The notes: a model not told the origin generated them from the letters alone. A DNA stretch of 64,000 nt from Cryomorpha sp963748925 (GCA_963748925.1 CAVVKG010000008.1:248001-312000), one strand, 5' to 3'. Shown: positions 18,881 to 28,296, counted from the stretch's first letter. A program made the numbers and translations.

Positions 18881-20524
18881 ATGCTGCCAAAAATCTCGTT
18901 TGCCCATACGAAGGCTTACCAGCGCTTAGCAATGGAAGCCTCGCGTATGGAAAAAATTCCTATGCGTCAACTATTTGATGACGACCCAAACCGATTTAAA
19001 GAGTTTACCGCTTGTTTTGAGAATATTCTTGTTGATTACAGCAAGAATAAGATCGACAAAAAAATAATGAATGAGCTTTTTGAGCTTGCAGCCGAATGCG
19101 AACTTGAAGCCGGTATTGAAGGAATGTTTACCGGTGAGAAAATCAATCAAACTGAAAATAGAGCAGTGCTTCACACGGCGCTAAGAACGCAGAGCGATGA
19201 GCCAATCCTGGTTGATGGGGAAAACATTATTCCTGAAATAAGATCGGTGCAGTCGCAGATGAAAATATTTTCTGAAAAGGTAATCTCTGGCGAGTGGAAA
19301 GGCTATACGGGTAAACCTATTAAGGAGGTTGTGAATATTGGAATTGGCGGCTCAGATTTAGGTCCGGTGATGGTCACAGAGGCTCTCAAAGCGTATTCAA
19401 AACATCTGAAGTTGCACTTTGTAAGCAATGTTGATGGAACCCATATCGCCGAGACCATGAAGGTGATAGATCCCGAAACAACCCTGTTTATAATTGCTTC
19501 GAAAACTTTCACTACGCAGGAAACTATGACGAATGCGCATAGTGCACGGAAATGGTTTTTGGAAAACGGGGGAAATGAAAGCGATATTGAGAAACACTTT
19601 GTAGCACTTTCAACAAATACCAACTCTGTTAAAGAATTCGGAATTCACCCGGATAATATGTTCCGGTTTTGGGATTGGGTAGGGGGGCGATATTCGCTTT
19701 GTTCGGCTATCGGTCTCCCAATTGCACTAGCCATTGGGTATGATAATTTTGAAAGAGTCTTGCAAGGTGCTGCTGCGATGGACGAGCACTTTCGTGAAAA
19801 GAAAGCTCAGAGTATCCCCGCCAAACTGGCTTTGTTGGGAATTTGGTACAATAATTTTTTCAACGCTCAGAGCCATGCGATCTTACCTTACGACCAGTAC
19901 TTACATCGGTTTGCGGCCTACTTCCAGCAAGGCGATATGGAGAGCAATGGTAAATCTGTTGACAGAAACGGTGAAAAAATTGAATATCAAACCGGACCAA
20001 TCATTTGGGGTGAACCGGGAACGAATGGTCAACACGCATTCTATCAGTTAATTCATCAAGGTACTAAGTTGATTCCCTGCGATTTTATTGCCCCTGCTCA
20101 AAGTCAGAATCCAATTGGCGATCACCACACGAAGTTAATGGCAAATTTTTTCGCACAGACAGAGGCCTTGATGAAAGGTAAAACGGAGTCTGAAGCTCAA
20201 AGTGAACTTGTATCGTCAGGCAAGTCACAGAGTGAAATCGCAGAATTGCTTCCACATAAAGTATTTGATGGAGATAACCCGACAAATTCTATCCTTGTAA
20301 AGAAAATTGATCCATATACCCTCGGTAGTTTAATTGCTATGTATGAACACAAAGTTTTTGTGCAGGGTATTATTTGGAATGTCTATAGCTTTGACCAATG
20401 GGGAGTGGAATTAGGCAAAAGTCTGGCTAACAAAATTCTTCCTGAACTCAACTCCGATGAGCTTGTAAGTAGCCACGACTCCAGCACAAATGGATTGATC
20501 AATGCCTTCAAGGCGATGCGCTAA
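18881..20524 (+). CDS. pgi: Glucose-6-phosphate isomerase
   Basis: A 547-residue enzyme interconverting glucose 6-phosphate and fructose 6-phosphate. Both family signatures are visible: 'DWVGGRYSLCSAIGLP' and 'SFDQWGVELGK' near the end; also 'IGIGGSDLGPVMVTEAL' (sugar-phosphate site) and 'FVSNVDGTHIAE'. It links the beta-PGM product to pfkA and closes the operon that begins with pfkA. The ATG at 18881 follows fbaA by 15 bases. Confidence 0.96.
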   Translation: MLPKISFAHTKAYQRLAMEASRMEKIPMRQLFDDDPNRFKEFTACFENILVDYSKNKIDKKIMNELFELAAECELEAGIEGMFTGEKINQTENRAVLHTALRTQSDEPILVDGENIIPEIRSVQSQMKIFSEKVISGEWKGYTGKPIKEVVNIGIGGSDLGPVMVTEALKAYSKHLKLHFVSNVDGTHIAETMKVIDPETTLFIIASKTFTTQETMTNAHSARKWFLENGGNESDIEKHFVALSTNTNSVKEFGIHPDNMFRFWDWVGGRYSLCSAIGLPIALAIGYDNFERVLQGAAAMDEHFREKKAQSIPAKLALLGIWYNNFFNAQSHAILPYDQYLHRFAAYFQQGDMESNGKSVDRNGEKIEYQTGPIIWGEPGTNGQHAFYQLIHQGTKLIPCDFIAPAQSQNPIGDHHTKLMANFFAQTEALMKGKTESEAQSELVSSGKSQSEIAELLPHKVFDGDNPTNSILVKKIDPYTLGSLIAMYEHKVFVQGIIWNVYSFDQWGVELGKSLANKILPELNSDELVSSHDSSTNGLINAFKAMR

Positions 20525-20792
20525 ATCTCTTCTCATGCAAAATTACTCCCCACCCTGCTTTTTTTGGAGGAATAACTTCAGGTCTTAAAAAGTTCTGTGG
20601 CGCTGTTGATAAAAGGGGAAGATCACTTTAAGACATAAACTCAACCATCCATAAAATAAATAATTTGATAAGGATCAATTCGTCACTGATATGGATTCTT
20701 AATTCATCTTTTTGAAACAAATTTTTCCTCGAGGTCGTAAAAAATTCTGAAACCTCGCCCAATTTGGGTGAGAAAAGAAAAACGACTTACAG

Positions 20793-22239
20793 ATGAAAAA
20801 AATTTTACTCCCACTGTATATAAGTGCTGTGTGCTTTTCTGCGCAAGCTCAAATTAGTAACGGCGGTTTCGAAAACTGGAAAAAAATACTACTTTTTGAG
20901 CATCCGGCAAGCAACACGACTAGCATGAGCTCAAACTATGAAACCTTTTTTGACAATGGATTGCTCAATGTGAATCGCATCGTTGAAAATGAAAATTCGG
21001 TACTTCGAATTGAGAATATTATGGGCTCTGAATCGGTTCAGCCAGGATATTTTATTTTTGGTAAAATTCCAACTGGTGAGATGGTTTTTGGTGCTGGAAA
21101 TTCAATATCAAGTGTTGATATGACCGGTATATCGATGGATTTAAGATATGATCTAGTCGATGAGTCTGAAGGATTTGTGATGGTGCAGTTTAAGGATGGA
21201 AATAATCCTGTGGGAACTGGTAATTATGGAACAGGTACTTACTTTTTTCCTATAACAGGTTCGCAAGATTGGAGCAATGTCGAATTTGTTTTCGATAATC
21301 CAATTGATCCAGCTGCTAATACATGTGTTATTGCAATTGCTTCCGGCGATGTTCTTAATAGTGACACTCCATTTGCAGAAGGCTCATTTGTAGAAGTAGA
21401 CAATTTGGAGTTTATGCAATCGGAACAAACTATTCCGGGAGGAGACTTTGAGGCTTGGAAAATGGTAGCATCCGATATACGCACCTGAAGATTGCTATGT
21501 TGATCTACACCCATTTGAGGCAAATTATCAACAATCTTTCGATGAATTTAGCGGCAGTTATGCACTTAGACTAAATAGTACTTTGCGCAATGACAATGTA
21601 GACGTGGGATACCTATTAATGGGTAATAAAAATGATGAAGGTGAAATTATTCCTAACATTGAAATTGGCGATAAGGATATGCTTTCATTTAAGTACTTCT
21701 ACCTGAGCACAAATGATCTTGCTGAGGCTAAAGTTGTTTTTTACAAGGAGGTTGACGGTAATTTTGAACCTGTTCATGAACACATGTTAGAGCTTGGCAA
21801 TAATGAAAATTATCAATTGTTAGAATATCCTTTCCAAAACGAACTTACGCAGCTGGGCGTCGATGCTTCACATATGACGATTGAGTTTAAGTCGAGCATT
21901 GAATCGCTGGAAATACCGGCCCAAGATGGAAGTATTCTATTATTAGACGAGGTGGCTCTGGAGAGCGCACTCGGTGTAAATTCAAAACTTACTGCACAGT
22001 CTGTAAAACAAGTATGGGCATACCCAAACCCTACTATGGGAAGAGTGATTTTTAACTTTGGAACCAGAAGAGCTGGATACTTCCGAGTGTATAATCAAGT
22101 TGGAGCGCAGGTGGCTATCAGGGAATTTTCAAGCACACAAGAATTAATTTTTGATTTAAGCCCCTATCCGGCAGGCCAGTACCTATTTAAATTCTATCAC
22201 AATGCGGGGTTTGATATTGCCCGTGTAGTCAAATATTAA
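20793..22239 (+). pseudogene. T9SS type A secreted protein, split by a +1 frameshift
   Basis: Two frames make one protein of about 480 residues. The first (20793-21488) has a signal peptide (MKKILLPLYISAVCFSAQAQ) and a domain starting 'ISNGGFENWKKI'. The second copy of that domain begins 'IPGGDFEAWKMVASD' and is interrupted at 'cgcacctga'. Skipping one base at 21477 restores 'YAPEDCYVDLHPFEANYQQSF', which runs on to a type A T9SS sorting domain ('VWAYPNPTMGRVIFNF... GQYLFKFYH'). The two repeated modules look like beta-sandwich carbohydrate-binding or PCMD-like domains; function unknown. The 268 bases upstream hold no recognisable element. A single-base sequencing insertion is at least as likely as true inactivation. 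Confidence 0.72.
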
Positions 22240-22298
22240 AACTCGATAATATGCACGACCTGGCTCGTGTTCATCATAACGATACAATTTTTTGAATG

Positions 22299-22327
22299 AA
22301 GCGGCGCAAGTATTTGCGCCGCTTTTT
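22299..22327 (+). terminator. Rho-independent terminator
   Basis: An 11-bp perfect stem (AAGCGGCGCAA / TTGCGCCGCTT) with a GTAT loop and a short T run, 60 bases after the stop at 22239. It isolates the MFS transporter gene from the frameshifted T9SS gene. Confidence 0.88.
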
Positions 22328-22390
22328 ACATTGGTGAAAACCGGAATGAACTTGTCCAAATAATCAAATATCTCTAAACTATATTTATCG

Positions 22391-22411
22391 TTAGTGTAAG
22401 TTTAACACAAA
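22391..22411. promoter_or_regulatory. Candidate operator, site 2 of 3, upstream of the MFS transporter
   Basis: TTAGTGT-AAGTTTA-ACACAAA, 47 bases before the transporter ATG. The left arm is identical to site 3 and the right arm starts with the same ACAC as site 1. A -7-like element, TAAGTTTA (22397-22404), overlaps the spacer much as at pfkA; a good -33 element is not evident. Confidence 0.5.
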
Positions 22412-22457
22412 GACATTTTTTTCTATATTGCCCATCGCTATTTTAAAGATATAGATT

Positions 22458-23759
22458 ATGCAGCAAAAGCCACATCTGGGATTTTGGGAAATTTGGAATA
22501 TGAGTTTTGGATTCCTCGGGATTCAGTTTGGTTTTGCTCTTCAAAATGCCAACGTAAGCCGCATTTTTGAAACGCTGGGAGCGAGTAAAGATGCCCTACC
22601 CATTCTTTGGCTAGCTGCCCCGGTTACCGGACTTTTGGTTCAGCCCATTGTAGGGTATTATAGTGATAGAACCTGGAATAAACTCGGACGCCGAAGGCCC
22701 TTCTTCCTTGTTGGAGCTATACTTGCTACTATTGCACTTATCATAATGCCAAACAGCCCAACGCTTTGGATTGCCGCAGGAACTCTATGGTTGATGGATG
22801 GTTCTATAAATATTTCCATGGAGCCGTTTCGTGCTTTTGTTGGAGATAAACTCTCTGACGAACAACGCACGAAGGGTTTTGCCATGCAGAGCTTTTTTAT
22901 CGGAGCAGGTGCCGTAATAGCATCCATGTTACCTTATATTTTTACAAACTGGTTTGGCGTCAGCAACACCGCTCCTGAGGGCATTATTCCCGATTCTGTA
23001 AAATGGTCGTTCTATGTGGGTGCTGCTGCTTTTATGGGTGCGGTTCTCTGGACGGTTTTTAAGTCTTCGGAATATCCACCGGAAGATATGGAGGCCTTTC
23101 TTGCTGAAAAAGAGAAGAATAAAGGGGTTTTTAACGGGTTGAAAGAGTCCTTTCTCGGTATTTTTTCCATGCCAAAAACAATGTTGCAACTCGCTTTTGT
23201 GCAGTTTTTTTCATGGTTTGCCCTTTTTGCTATGTGGATTTATACTACGAGCGCTGTAACCGGGCATGTTTATGGTACGGAGGATACATCTTCGGCTCTG
23301 TATAATGAAGGGGCCGATTGGGTGGGCGTTTTATTTGCTGTGTATAATGGTATTGCCGCAATATTTGCTTTAGCGCTTCCAGCCATTGCGCGTGTAACAA
23401 ATAGAAAAATAACACACATGCTTTGTCTCTTTGCAGGCGGCGTTGGTCTGATTTCTATATTTTTTATTTCTGACCCCAACCTGCTTTATATCCCAATGAT
23501 AGGAGTGGGTATGGCCTGGGCCAGTATCTTATCTATGCCGTACGCCATGCTTGCGGGCGCCCTTCCGGCAAATAAAATGGGATACTACATGGGAGTCTTT
23601 AATTTCTTTATTGTCATTCCACAAATTGTCGCAGCTACCATTTTAGGCTTCTTGCTCAAGACCTTTTTTGGAAGTGAAGCCATTTTTGCACTCATTATTG
23701 GAGGCGTTGCTTTTTTCCTGGCCGGATTGCTAACACTTTTGGTTAAAGATACCGAGTAA
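22458..23759 (+). CDS. MFS sugar transporter (SLC45/GPH-like, probably maltose)
   Basis: A 433-residue membrane protein with about 12 hydrophobic helices. 'GYYSDRTWNKLGRRRPFFLVGA' between helices 2 and 3 is the classic MFS loop motif of SLC45/GPH-like sugar transporters. Such genes are regular members of Bacteroidota maltose and alpha-glucan loci with GH65 and beta-PGM, so maltose or maltodextrin import across the inner membrane is the likely role, although substrate cannot be read from sequence. It has its own upstream terminator and candidate operator, and converges on the GH13 gene at 23877. Confidence 0.85.
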   Translation: MQQKPHLGFWEIWNMSFGFLGIQFGFALQNANVSRIFETLGASKDALPILWLAAPVTGLLVQPIVGYYSDRTWNKLGRRRPFFLVGAILATIALIIMPNSPTLWIAAGTLWLMDGSINISMEPFRAFVGDKLSDEQRTKGFAMQSFFIGAGAVIASMLPYIFTNWFGVSNTAPEGIIPDSVKWSFYVGAAAFMGAVLWTVFKSSEYPPEDMEAFLAEKEKNKGVFNGLKESFLGIFSMPKTMLQLAFVQFFSWFALFAMWIYTTSAVTGHVYGTEDTSSALYNEGADWVGVLFAVYNGIAAIFALALPAIARVTNRKITHMLCLFAGGVGLISIFFISDPNLLYIPMIGVGMAWASILSMPYAMLAGALPANKMGYYMGVFNFFIVIPQIVAATILGFLLKTFFGSEAIFALIIGGVAFFLAGLLTLLVKDTE

Positions 23760-23762
23760 CAA

Positions 23763-23789
23763 AATGCCCGGGCTGGCATTCGCAAAGCT
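23763..23789. repeat. Degenerate copy of dispersed palindromic repeat
   Basis: 'aatgcccgggctggcattcg' and following bases match 'aatgctcgggctagcgtccc' at 23827 with scattered substitutions. It lies just after the MFS stop, between convergent genes. Confidence 0.45.
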
Positions 23790-23826
23790 AAAATGAACTT
23801 CAATTATCAATAAATGAGAATTGCTA

Positions 23827-23855
23827 AATGCTCGGGCTAGCGTCCCGCTAGGCTA
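23827..23855. repeat. Dispersed palindromic repeat, core CTAGCGTCCCGCTAG
   Basis: The 15-bp palindrome at 23837-23851 is, on the minus strand, CTAGCGGGACGCTAG. It matches CTCGCGGGACGCGAG at 59415-59429 except for one compensating base pair, and TAGC/GCC flanks are shared too. Sitting between convergent genes, it may also act as a terminator hairpin, though no T run follows. Confidence 0.5.
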
Positions 23856-23876
23856 CTGTTACTACTCAATATGAAC

Positions 23877-25754
23877 CTACCGTACCTCGAAAATAACAAT
23901 TTCAAAAGGTGCTATTTCCATTTCGTCTTCAATTTTGACATCCTTCCCATTAATATTTCGAAACGAAGATTTGTCATTGAGCATTTCGGCGTAGGTAGCT
24001 TTTTTAATTTTCCTTGTTTCCTTTGAAGTATTAGCCGCCACCATTACCAGATTTTCTCCGCTTTCACGGAAGTAAACATACAAGCCATCCTGAGGAATAA
24101 ATTGAACAGTTTTTCCAATTGAAAGCGCTTCGTTTGTCTTGCGCAGATTGCTTACAGATTTAATAAAGTTATAAATCTCATTTTCATCTGCAGAGCGACC
24201 TTCCACCGTGAATTTACTCAATGAATCAGTCGGCCATCCACCCATCACATCTTCCCTTATTTTTCCATGACCATCTGTTTCGCGCATAAGGAGTTCGGTT
24301 CCGTAATAAATGCTGGGGATACCACGCAGGGTGAATAAAAGTCCCAGGCCGATTTTCATTTTGCGCAAATCGCCATTCACGTAGCCAAAAAACCGCGCAA
24401 GATCGTGGTTGTCCAGGAAGGTAACCATATTTTCAGGGTGCTCATAAATATAGTCGGCGGCAAGGGTGTAGTAGAGTTTACTGATTCCCTCAGTCCATCC
24501 CTGATCTTTCGTAAGGGCATCATTTATTGCGTAATAAACCTGAAAGTCAGTCAGGCCATCAAGATGATTTTCTTCCGGTGCAAGTCCATTACCCATAAAC
24601 CACCCTTGCACAGTTGGCCCATGCACCCATGTTTCTGCAAAGAGAAAAATATCGGGATATGCTTCTTTCACTTTTGCTCCCCATTCCCGCATAAATTCCT
24701 GATCGGGATAAGCATAAGTATCAATTCTTAGTGCATCTATCTGGTATTTTTCTATCCACCAAAGCGTCTGCTGAATAAGGTAAGTGGCTACCTGTTTATT
24801 TTTCTGGTTCAAATCAGGCATATGTTTGTCAAACCAACCGTCGGTAAATACTTTTTTCTCATTCGCAGAAGCGTAAGGATCCATAAGTAGCGGAGCCCTA
24901 TAATTGGTTCTGGTATAAGTGTCCCAAAAGTGAAACCATGATGAATCAGGGATATCTGTAAAAAGATAATGTTCGTTACCAATATGATTGTAAACCACAT
25001 CCTGTATCAACTTCATGCCGCGATTATGGATTGAATCTGAAAGGGCTTTATAAAGTTCGTTTGACCCAAATCGCTTATCAATTTTAAAATAATCGGTAAA
25101 GGCATAACCGTGATAAGACTCGTGGGGCTGGTTGTTTTCTAATAGTGGGTTTGGCCATATTGCGGTCATACCGAGATCTTGAATATAATCCAGATTGTCT
25201 ATAATCCCCTGAATATCTCCACCGTGCCGGGCGTAAGGCTCAGCCCGGTTTACGCCCGATTGATTCATATCAGTGAAGCTATCATTCTCTTGGTCGCCAT
25301 TGGCAAACCTATCCGGAGTAATGAGGTAAACCGCATCTGTTTGATCAAGGCCGCGGTTGTGGGGCGTGCGTGAATCTAATGCGTATGGATAAGAGAACTT
25401 GCCTGCTTTTCCTTTGCTTTTAATATGAAAAGTATGGGGCATGGCATCGTTTGATATTTTGAGATGTAGAATGACATAGTTCTGTCCTGATAGCTTTTCG
25501 ATGCGCTCAAGTGATATTGCTTCCGAGTTTTTATCCAGTGAGAAAGAATTTAGGGATATATCTTTCTGGTGTATTAGAATCTGTAGGTTTTCGTCCGGCA
25601 TATTCGTCCACCAGTTTGGTGGGTCAACATGCTCAAAAGATTTGGACCTTGGATCAAATTGCATTGCGCACACTGAATTTATATTTGAAATACTGAAAAC
25701 CAGTGTTACGAGTACAAGAATTAATGAAAACTTATTTGCTTGAAAACTAGTCAT
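23877..25754 (-). CDS. Secreted GH13 neopullulanase/cyclomaltodextrinase-like amylase (SusA-like)
   Basis: A 625-residue secreted enzyme with a signal peptide (about residues 1-30). The N-terminal domain opens 'VDPPNWWTNMPDENLQILIHQKDI', typical of the cyclomaltodextrinase N-terminal domain of SusA-type neopullulanases. GH13 motifs: 'LIQDVVYNHIGNEH', 'DALRIDTYAYPD' (nucleophile near 340), 'LFAETWVHGP' (acid/base near 371) and 'FLDNHDLARFFG' (near 448). It ends in a small beta domain. It likely opens starch or pullulan into maltooligosaccharides in the periplasm or at the surface. It is transcribed divergently from the starch-binding-like protein, with a candidate operator in the shared 116-bp gap. 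No T9SS domain or lipobox. Confidence 0.9.
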   Translation of the reverse strand: MTSFQANKFSLILVLVTLVFSISNINSVCAMQFDPRSKSFEHVDPPNWWTNMPDENLQILIHQKDISLNSFSLDKNSEAISLERIEKLSGQNYVILHLKISNDAMPHTFHIKSKGKAGKFSYPYALDSRTPHNRGLDQTDAVYLITPDRFANGDQENDSFTDMNQSGVNRAEPYARHGGDIQGIIDNLDYIQDLGMTAIWPNPLLENNQPHESYHGYAFTDYFKIDKRFGSNELYKALSDSIHNRGMKLIQDVVYNHIGNEHYLFTDIPDSSWFHFWDTYTRTNYRAPLLMDPYASANEKKVFTDGWFDKHMPDLNQKNKQVATYLIQQTLWWIEKYQIDALRIDTYAYPDQEFMREWGAKVKEAYPDIFLFAETWVHGPTVQGWFMGNGLAPEENHLDGLTDFQVYYAINDALTKDQGWTEGISKLYYTLAADYIYEHPENMVTFLDNHDLARFFGYVNGDLRKMKIGLGLLFTLRGIPSIYYGTELLMRETDGHGKIREDVMGGWPTDSLSKFTVEGRSADENEIYNFIKSVSNLRKTNEALSIGKTVQFIPQDGLYVYFRESGENLVMVAANTSKETRKIKKATYAEMLNDKSSFRNINGKDVKIEDEMEIAPFEIVIFEVR

Positions 25755-25790
25755 GTAAGTTAATTTTCTAGAATTGTGAGGTGTAAAACT

Positions 25791-25819
25791 TTTGATTTGT
25801 CGAATTTAAATTAAATTTG
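25791..25819 (+). promoter_or_regulatory. Candidate promoter of the starch-binding-like gene
   Basis: TTTG (25791-25794), 17 bases, then TAAATTTG (25812-25819), a full match to the -7 consensus TAnnTTTG. The spacing is a little short. The candidate operator follows directly. Confidence 0.45.
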
Positions 25820-25840
25820 TTAGTGTTAAAAGTACAATAA
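25820..25840. promoter_or_regulatory. Candidate operator, site 3 of 3, between GH13 and the starch-binding protein
   Basis: TTAGTGT-TAAAAGT-ACAATAA: 6 of 7 arm positions pair as an inverted repeat. It covers the expected transcription start just after the -7 element TAAATTTG, a position suited to repression. Confidence 0.5.
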
Positions 25841-25870
25841 GTCTTTTTCGAAATCCTAAAATCTAATAAA

Positions 25871-27592
25871 ATGAAGAAAATTTACCTATTTGCACTCTCT
25901 GCTATGTTCGGCGTTTCGGCTATGGCTCAAGTGAGTGTAACTTTTCAAGTTGACATGAATGGCCAAACGGTTTCTCCGAATGGAGTTCATGTAGCCGGTA
26001 ACTGGCAAGACGAAGCAGGATATCCTGCTGAATGGGAGCCTGGAACTGCTGAAATGACAGATGATGATAGTGACGGAATTTACAGCCTTACTGTTGATAT
26101 CCCTGCTGGTCAGTATGAGTATAAATTTATAAATGACAATAATTGGGGTCCTGGAGAAGAAGGGATTCCAGTTATATCTCAAAAAGGTGGAGGTACCAGC
26201 AATCGCGTGTTTATAGTAACTGATTGGCATGGTAATACTGACAACCTTCCCGATGGGTTTATGCTACCGGCAATTGAATTTGGTGGATCTGCACCGGCCG
26301 GCGAAGTAGCTGTAAGATTAGTAGTTGATATGGCTGCACAATCAGAAATTTCTGAACTTGGTGTTCACGTAGCGGGAACTCTACTAGATCCAGAATGGAC
26401 TCCAGCGTATGGTACTATGTTTAATAGTAGCAATTCACAGTACGCATACATAGCTAATGTTGATCCCGATGCAACTTATTCATATAAATTTCTGAATGGG
26501 AATGATTGGGGTATGGATGAATGGACTGGAGGTATTCCCCCAGCACCAGAAGAATGTACTACTGGAGGAAATAGAGCGGTGACAGTTGTTGCTGATGACG
26601 TTACGATTCCAACTGTGTGCTATGAAGCTTGTGAAACATGTGCTGACCCGGGTATAGTTACCCTTACAGTTGATATGAGCAACGAGACACTAATTAATGG
26701 TGTCGCTTATGTGGCCGGATCTTTTAACGGCTTCTCTGACGAAGAAATGACTGATAATGGAGACGGAACCTTTTCTGCAGAATACACTTTAGAACCAGGT
26801 ACTTATGAGTTTAAATTCAAAAATCAACCTGGGAATGATGGTTGGGAACTTGTGCCAGACGCTTGTCAAGGAGAAGGAACAGATAATCGGGCTTTTACGG
26901 TTGGAGAAGCGGAGGAACTATCTGTAACTAGCTGCTTTGAGCAATGTGTTGAGGTTTGTATACCCAATCCAGATCCTTCAGATATCACCTTCAGAGTAAA
27001 TATGATGAATGTAACTGTTGCTCCGGAAGGTGTTTGGGTAATGGGTAGTTTTACATCTCCTAATTGGCAACCTGGTGCTATCCAAATGACTGATGCAGAT
27101 TCTGATGGAATTTATGAAGTAACTGTTGAAGATGTTTCTGGATCGGCAGATATTGCCTACAAATTTGCAAATGGGGACCCAATGACAACTGAAGAAACCG
27201 GTGATTTCGCTGCCGGAGGTTGTGGATTTGCTACTGACCTAGGTGGTTTTAACCGATCCCTTGTAAGAACGGGCGAGCCGATGGTATTGGACGTGGTATG
27301 TTATAATTCTTGTGCCGACTGCGTTGTTGGACTTGAAGAAAATGTACTAGGCAGTGTCTCTATTTTCCCCAATCCTTCAAATGGAATTAGCTACATTGAT
27401 ATTGAAAATCCAAATGGATACACATTGAGAATGAATCTTGTGGATATTACGGGTAAAACGGTTACGGAAAACATTCTGTTGAACTCAACTAGAAATGAAA
27501 TCAATACTAAAAACCTGAATGCAGGTCTTTACTTCCTTAATATCGTAAACGAGCACAACGACCGTGCAGTTTACAAATTGATGGTGAAGTAA
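25871..27592 (+). CDS. T9SS type A protein with four starch-binding-like repeats
   Basis: A 573-residue protein: signal peptide (MKKIYLFALSAMFGVSAMAQ), four related modules of about 110 residues, and a type A T9SS sorting domain ('VSIFPNPSNGISYIDI... NAGLYFLNI'). Modules start 'VTFQVDMNGQTVSPNGVHVAGNW', 'VRLVVDMAAQSEISELGVHVAGT', 'VTLTVDMSNETLINGVAYVAGSF' and 'ITFRVNMMNVTVAPEGVWVMGSF', and carry 'DGIY....V....G.YEYKFIN', as in glycogen/starch-binding folds (CBM20/CBM48-like). There is no catalytic domain, so it is probably a surface alpha-glucan-binding protein doing the job SusE/SusF do elsewhere; that is inference from the repeats and the neighbouring amylase. Confidence 0.85.
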   Translation: MKKIYLFALSAMFGVSAMAQVSVTFQVDMNGQTVSPNGVHVAGNWQDEAGYPAEWEPGTAEMTDDDSDGIYSLTVDIPAGQYEYKFINDNNWGPGEEGIPVISQKGGGTSNRVFIVTDWHGNTDNLPDGFMLPAIEFGGSAPAGEVAVRLVVDMAAQSEISELGVHVAGTLLDPEWTPAYGTMFNSSNSQYAYIANVDPDATYSYKFLNGNDWGMDEWTGGIPPAPEECTTGGNRAVTVVADDVTIPTVCYEACETCADPGIVTLTVDMSNETLINGVAYVAGSFNGFSDEEMTDNGDGTFSAEYTLEPGTYEFKFKNQPGNDGWELVPDACQGEGTDNRAFTVGEAEELSVTSCFEQCVEVCIPNPDPSDITFRVNMMNVTVAPEGVWVMGSFTSPNWQPGAIQMTDADSDGIYEVTVEDVSGSADIAYKFANGDPMTTEETGDFAAGGCGFATDLGGFNRSLVRTGEPMVLDVVCYNSCADCVVGLEENVLGSVSIFPNPSNGISYIDIENPNGYTLRMNLVDITGKTVTENILLNSTRNEINTKNLNAGLYFLNIVNEHNDRAVYKLMVK

Positions 27593-27613
27593 TTTCAACA
27601 TTGTAATAATTTT

Positions 27614-27644
27614 AAAGGGCGACCATTTTGGTCGCCCTTTTTTT
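27614..27644 (+). terminator. Rho-independent terminator
   Basis: An 11-bp perfect stem (AAAGGGCGACC / GGTCGCCCTTT) with a 5-nt loop and a T7 tract, 22 bases after the stop of the starch-binding-like gene. Confidence 0.9.
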
Positions 27645-27968
27645 ATTGATTAAAACCAAAATACGTGGTAGAAACTAACCTCACTGTTGGGGAATTTTAT
27701 ATCCAATTTAAAACCTGGGAGGGCAAATTTATTATTGAAAATTAAAATGTAAAAGATTATTTCTTCCATGGCTAAGTTCCTGTTTCTATGATGAGATATA
27801 TTTTTAAATAGTTGTATTTCAGTATTTTAAATTGAAATTTCTATCGGGAAGTTTGCCTACTTTCTTCTCGTTAGGAGCATAAGAATTATAGAATAATACT
27901 GGCTTTAATTTAAATCGGTATCTGGTTTGATATAATGTAGACATACTAATCATCAAAAAACATTTATT
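27645..27968. other. AT-rich non-coding stretch
   Basis: No frame with coding character, no RNA gene and no repeat was recognised here. Near 27930-27940, just ahead of the DUF1328 gene, is a GGTTTG followed by TATAAT, which could be promoter-like but fits neither consensus well. Confidence 0.4.
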
Positions 27969-28124
27969 ATGCTACAATGGATTATAATTTTCGCAGTATT
28001 AGCACTTATTGCTGCCGTTTTAGGTTTTGGAGGTATGGCTAAAGGTTTTGCCGGAATCGCCAAAATACTATTCTACATATTCCTAATCATTTTGGTAATA
28101 GCCCTTATATCGTCCGCGTTTTAG
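27969..28124 (+). CDS. Small DUF1328-family membrane protein
   Basis: A 51-residue protein, MLQWIIIFAVLALIAAVLGF..., with two hydrophobic helices separated by 'GGMAKGFAGIAK'. This matches the DUF1328/YtjA family of small membrane proteins found across bacteria, often stress-associated and of unknown function. It is a single-gene unit: followed by a terminator at 28153-28199 and separated on both sides from other genes. Confidence 0.88.
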   Translation: MLQWIIIFAVLALIAAVLGFGGMAKGFAGIAKILFYIFLIILVIALISSAF

Positions 28125-28152
28125 GTAGGTTATTCGCTTAAATATTAAAGCT

Positions 28153-28199
28153 CTCATTGCTCTGAACCATTGGAAAACCAGAGTAATGGGGGTTTTTTT
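28153..28199 (+). terminator. Rho-independent terminator after the DUF1328 gene
   Basis: CTCATTGCTCTG (28153-28164) pairs along its whole length with CAGAGTAATGGG (28179-28190) when two G-U pairs are allowed; a T7 tract follows. Confidence 0.75.
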
Positions 28200-28284
28200 G
28201 TGCCTTTTTTTTCATGAAAGTGCTTTAAAGTGAATTAGGAGAATTTTTAACTCCAATCTATCCCTTGCTTAGCCCCGACTTTCG

Positions 28285-28292
28285 TACTTTTG
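28285..28292 (+). promoter_or_regulatory. Candidate -7 element directly before the esterase gene
   Basis: TACTTTTG fully matches TAnnTTTG and ends only 4 bases before the ATG at 28297; a TTG lies 17 bases upstream (28265-28267). If used, the mRNA would be leaderless or nearly so. Confidence 0.35.
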
Positions 28293-28296
28293 GTAG

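Noticed and set aside
22245..22290. tRNA-like fold in the gap before the MFS gene
   Set aside because: Only a short ACGA/TCGT stem; no acceptor stem, T-loop or CCA context.
27925..27945. TATAAT as a -10 box before the DUF1328 gene
   Set aside because: The Bacteroidota primary sigma factor does not use this consensus, and no matching upstream element was seen.
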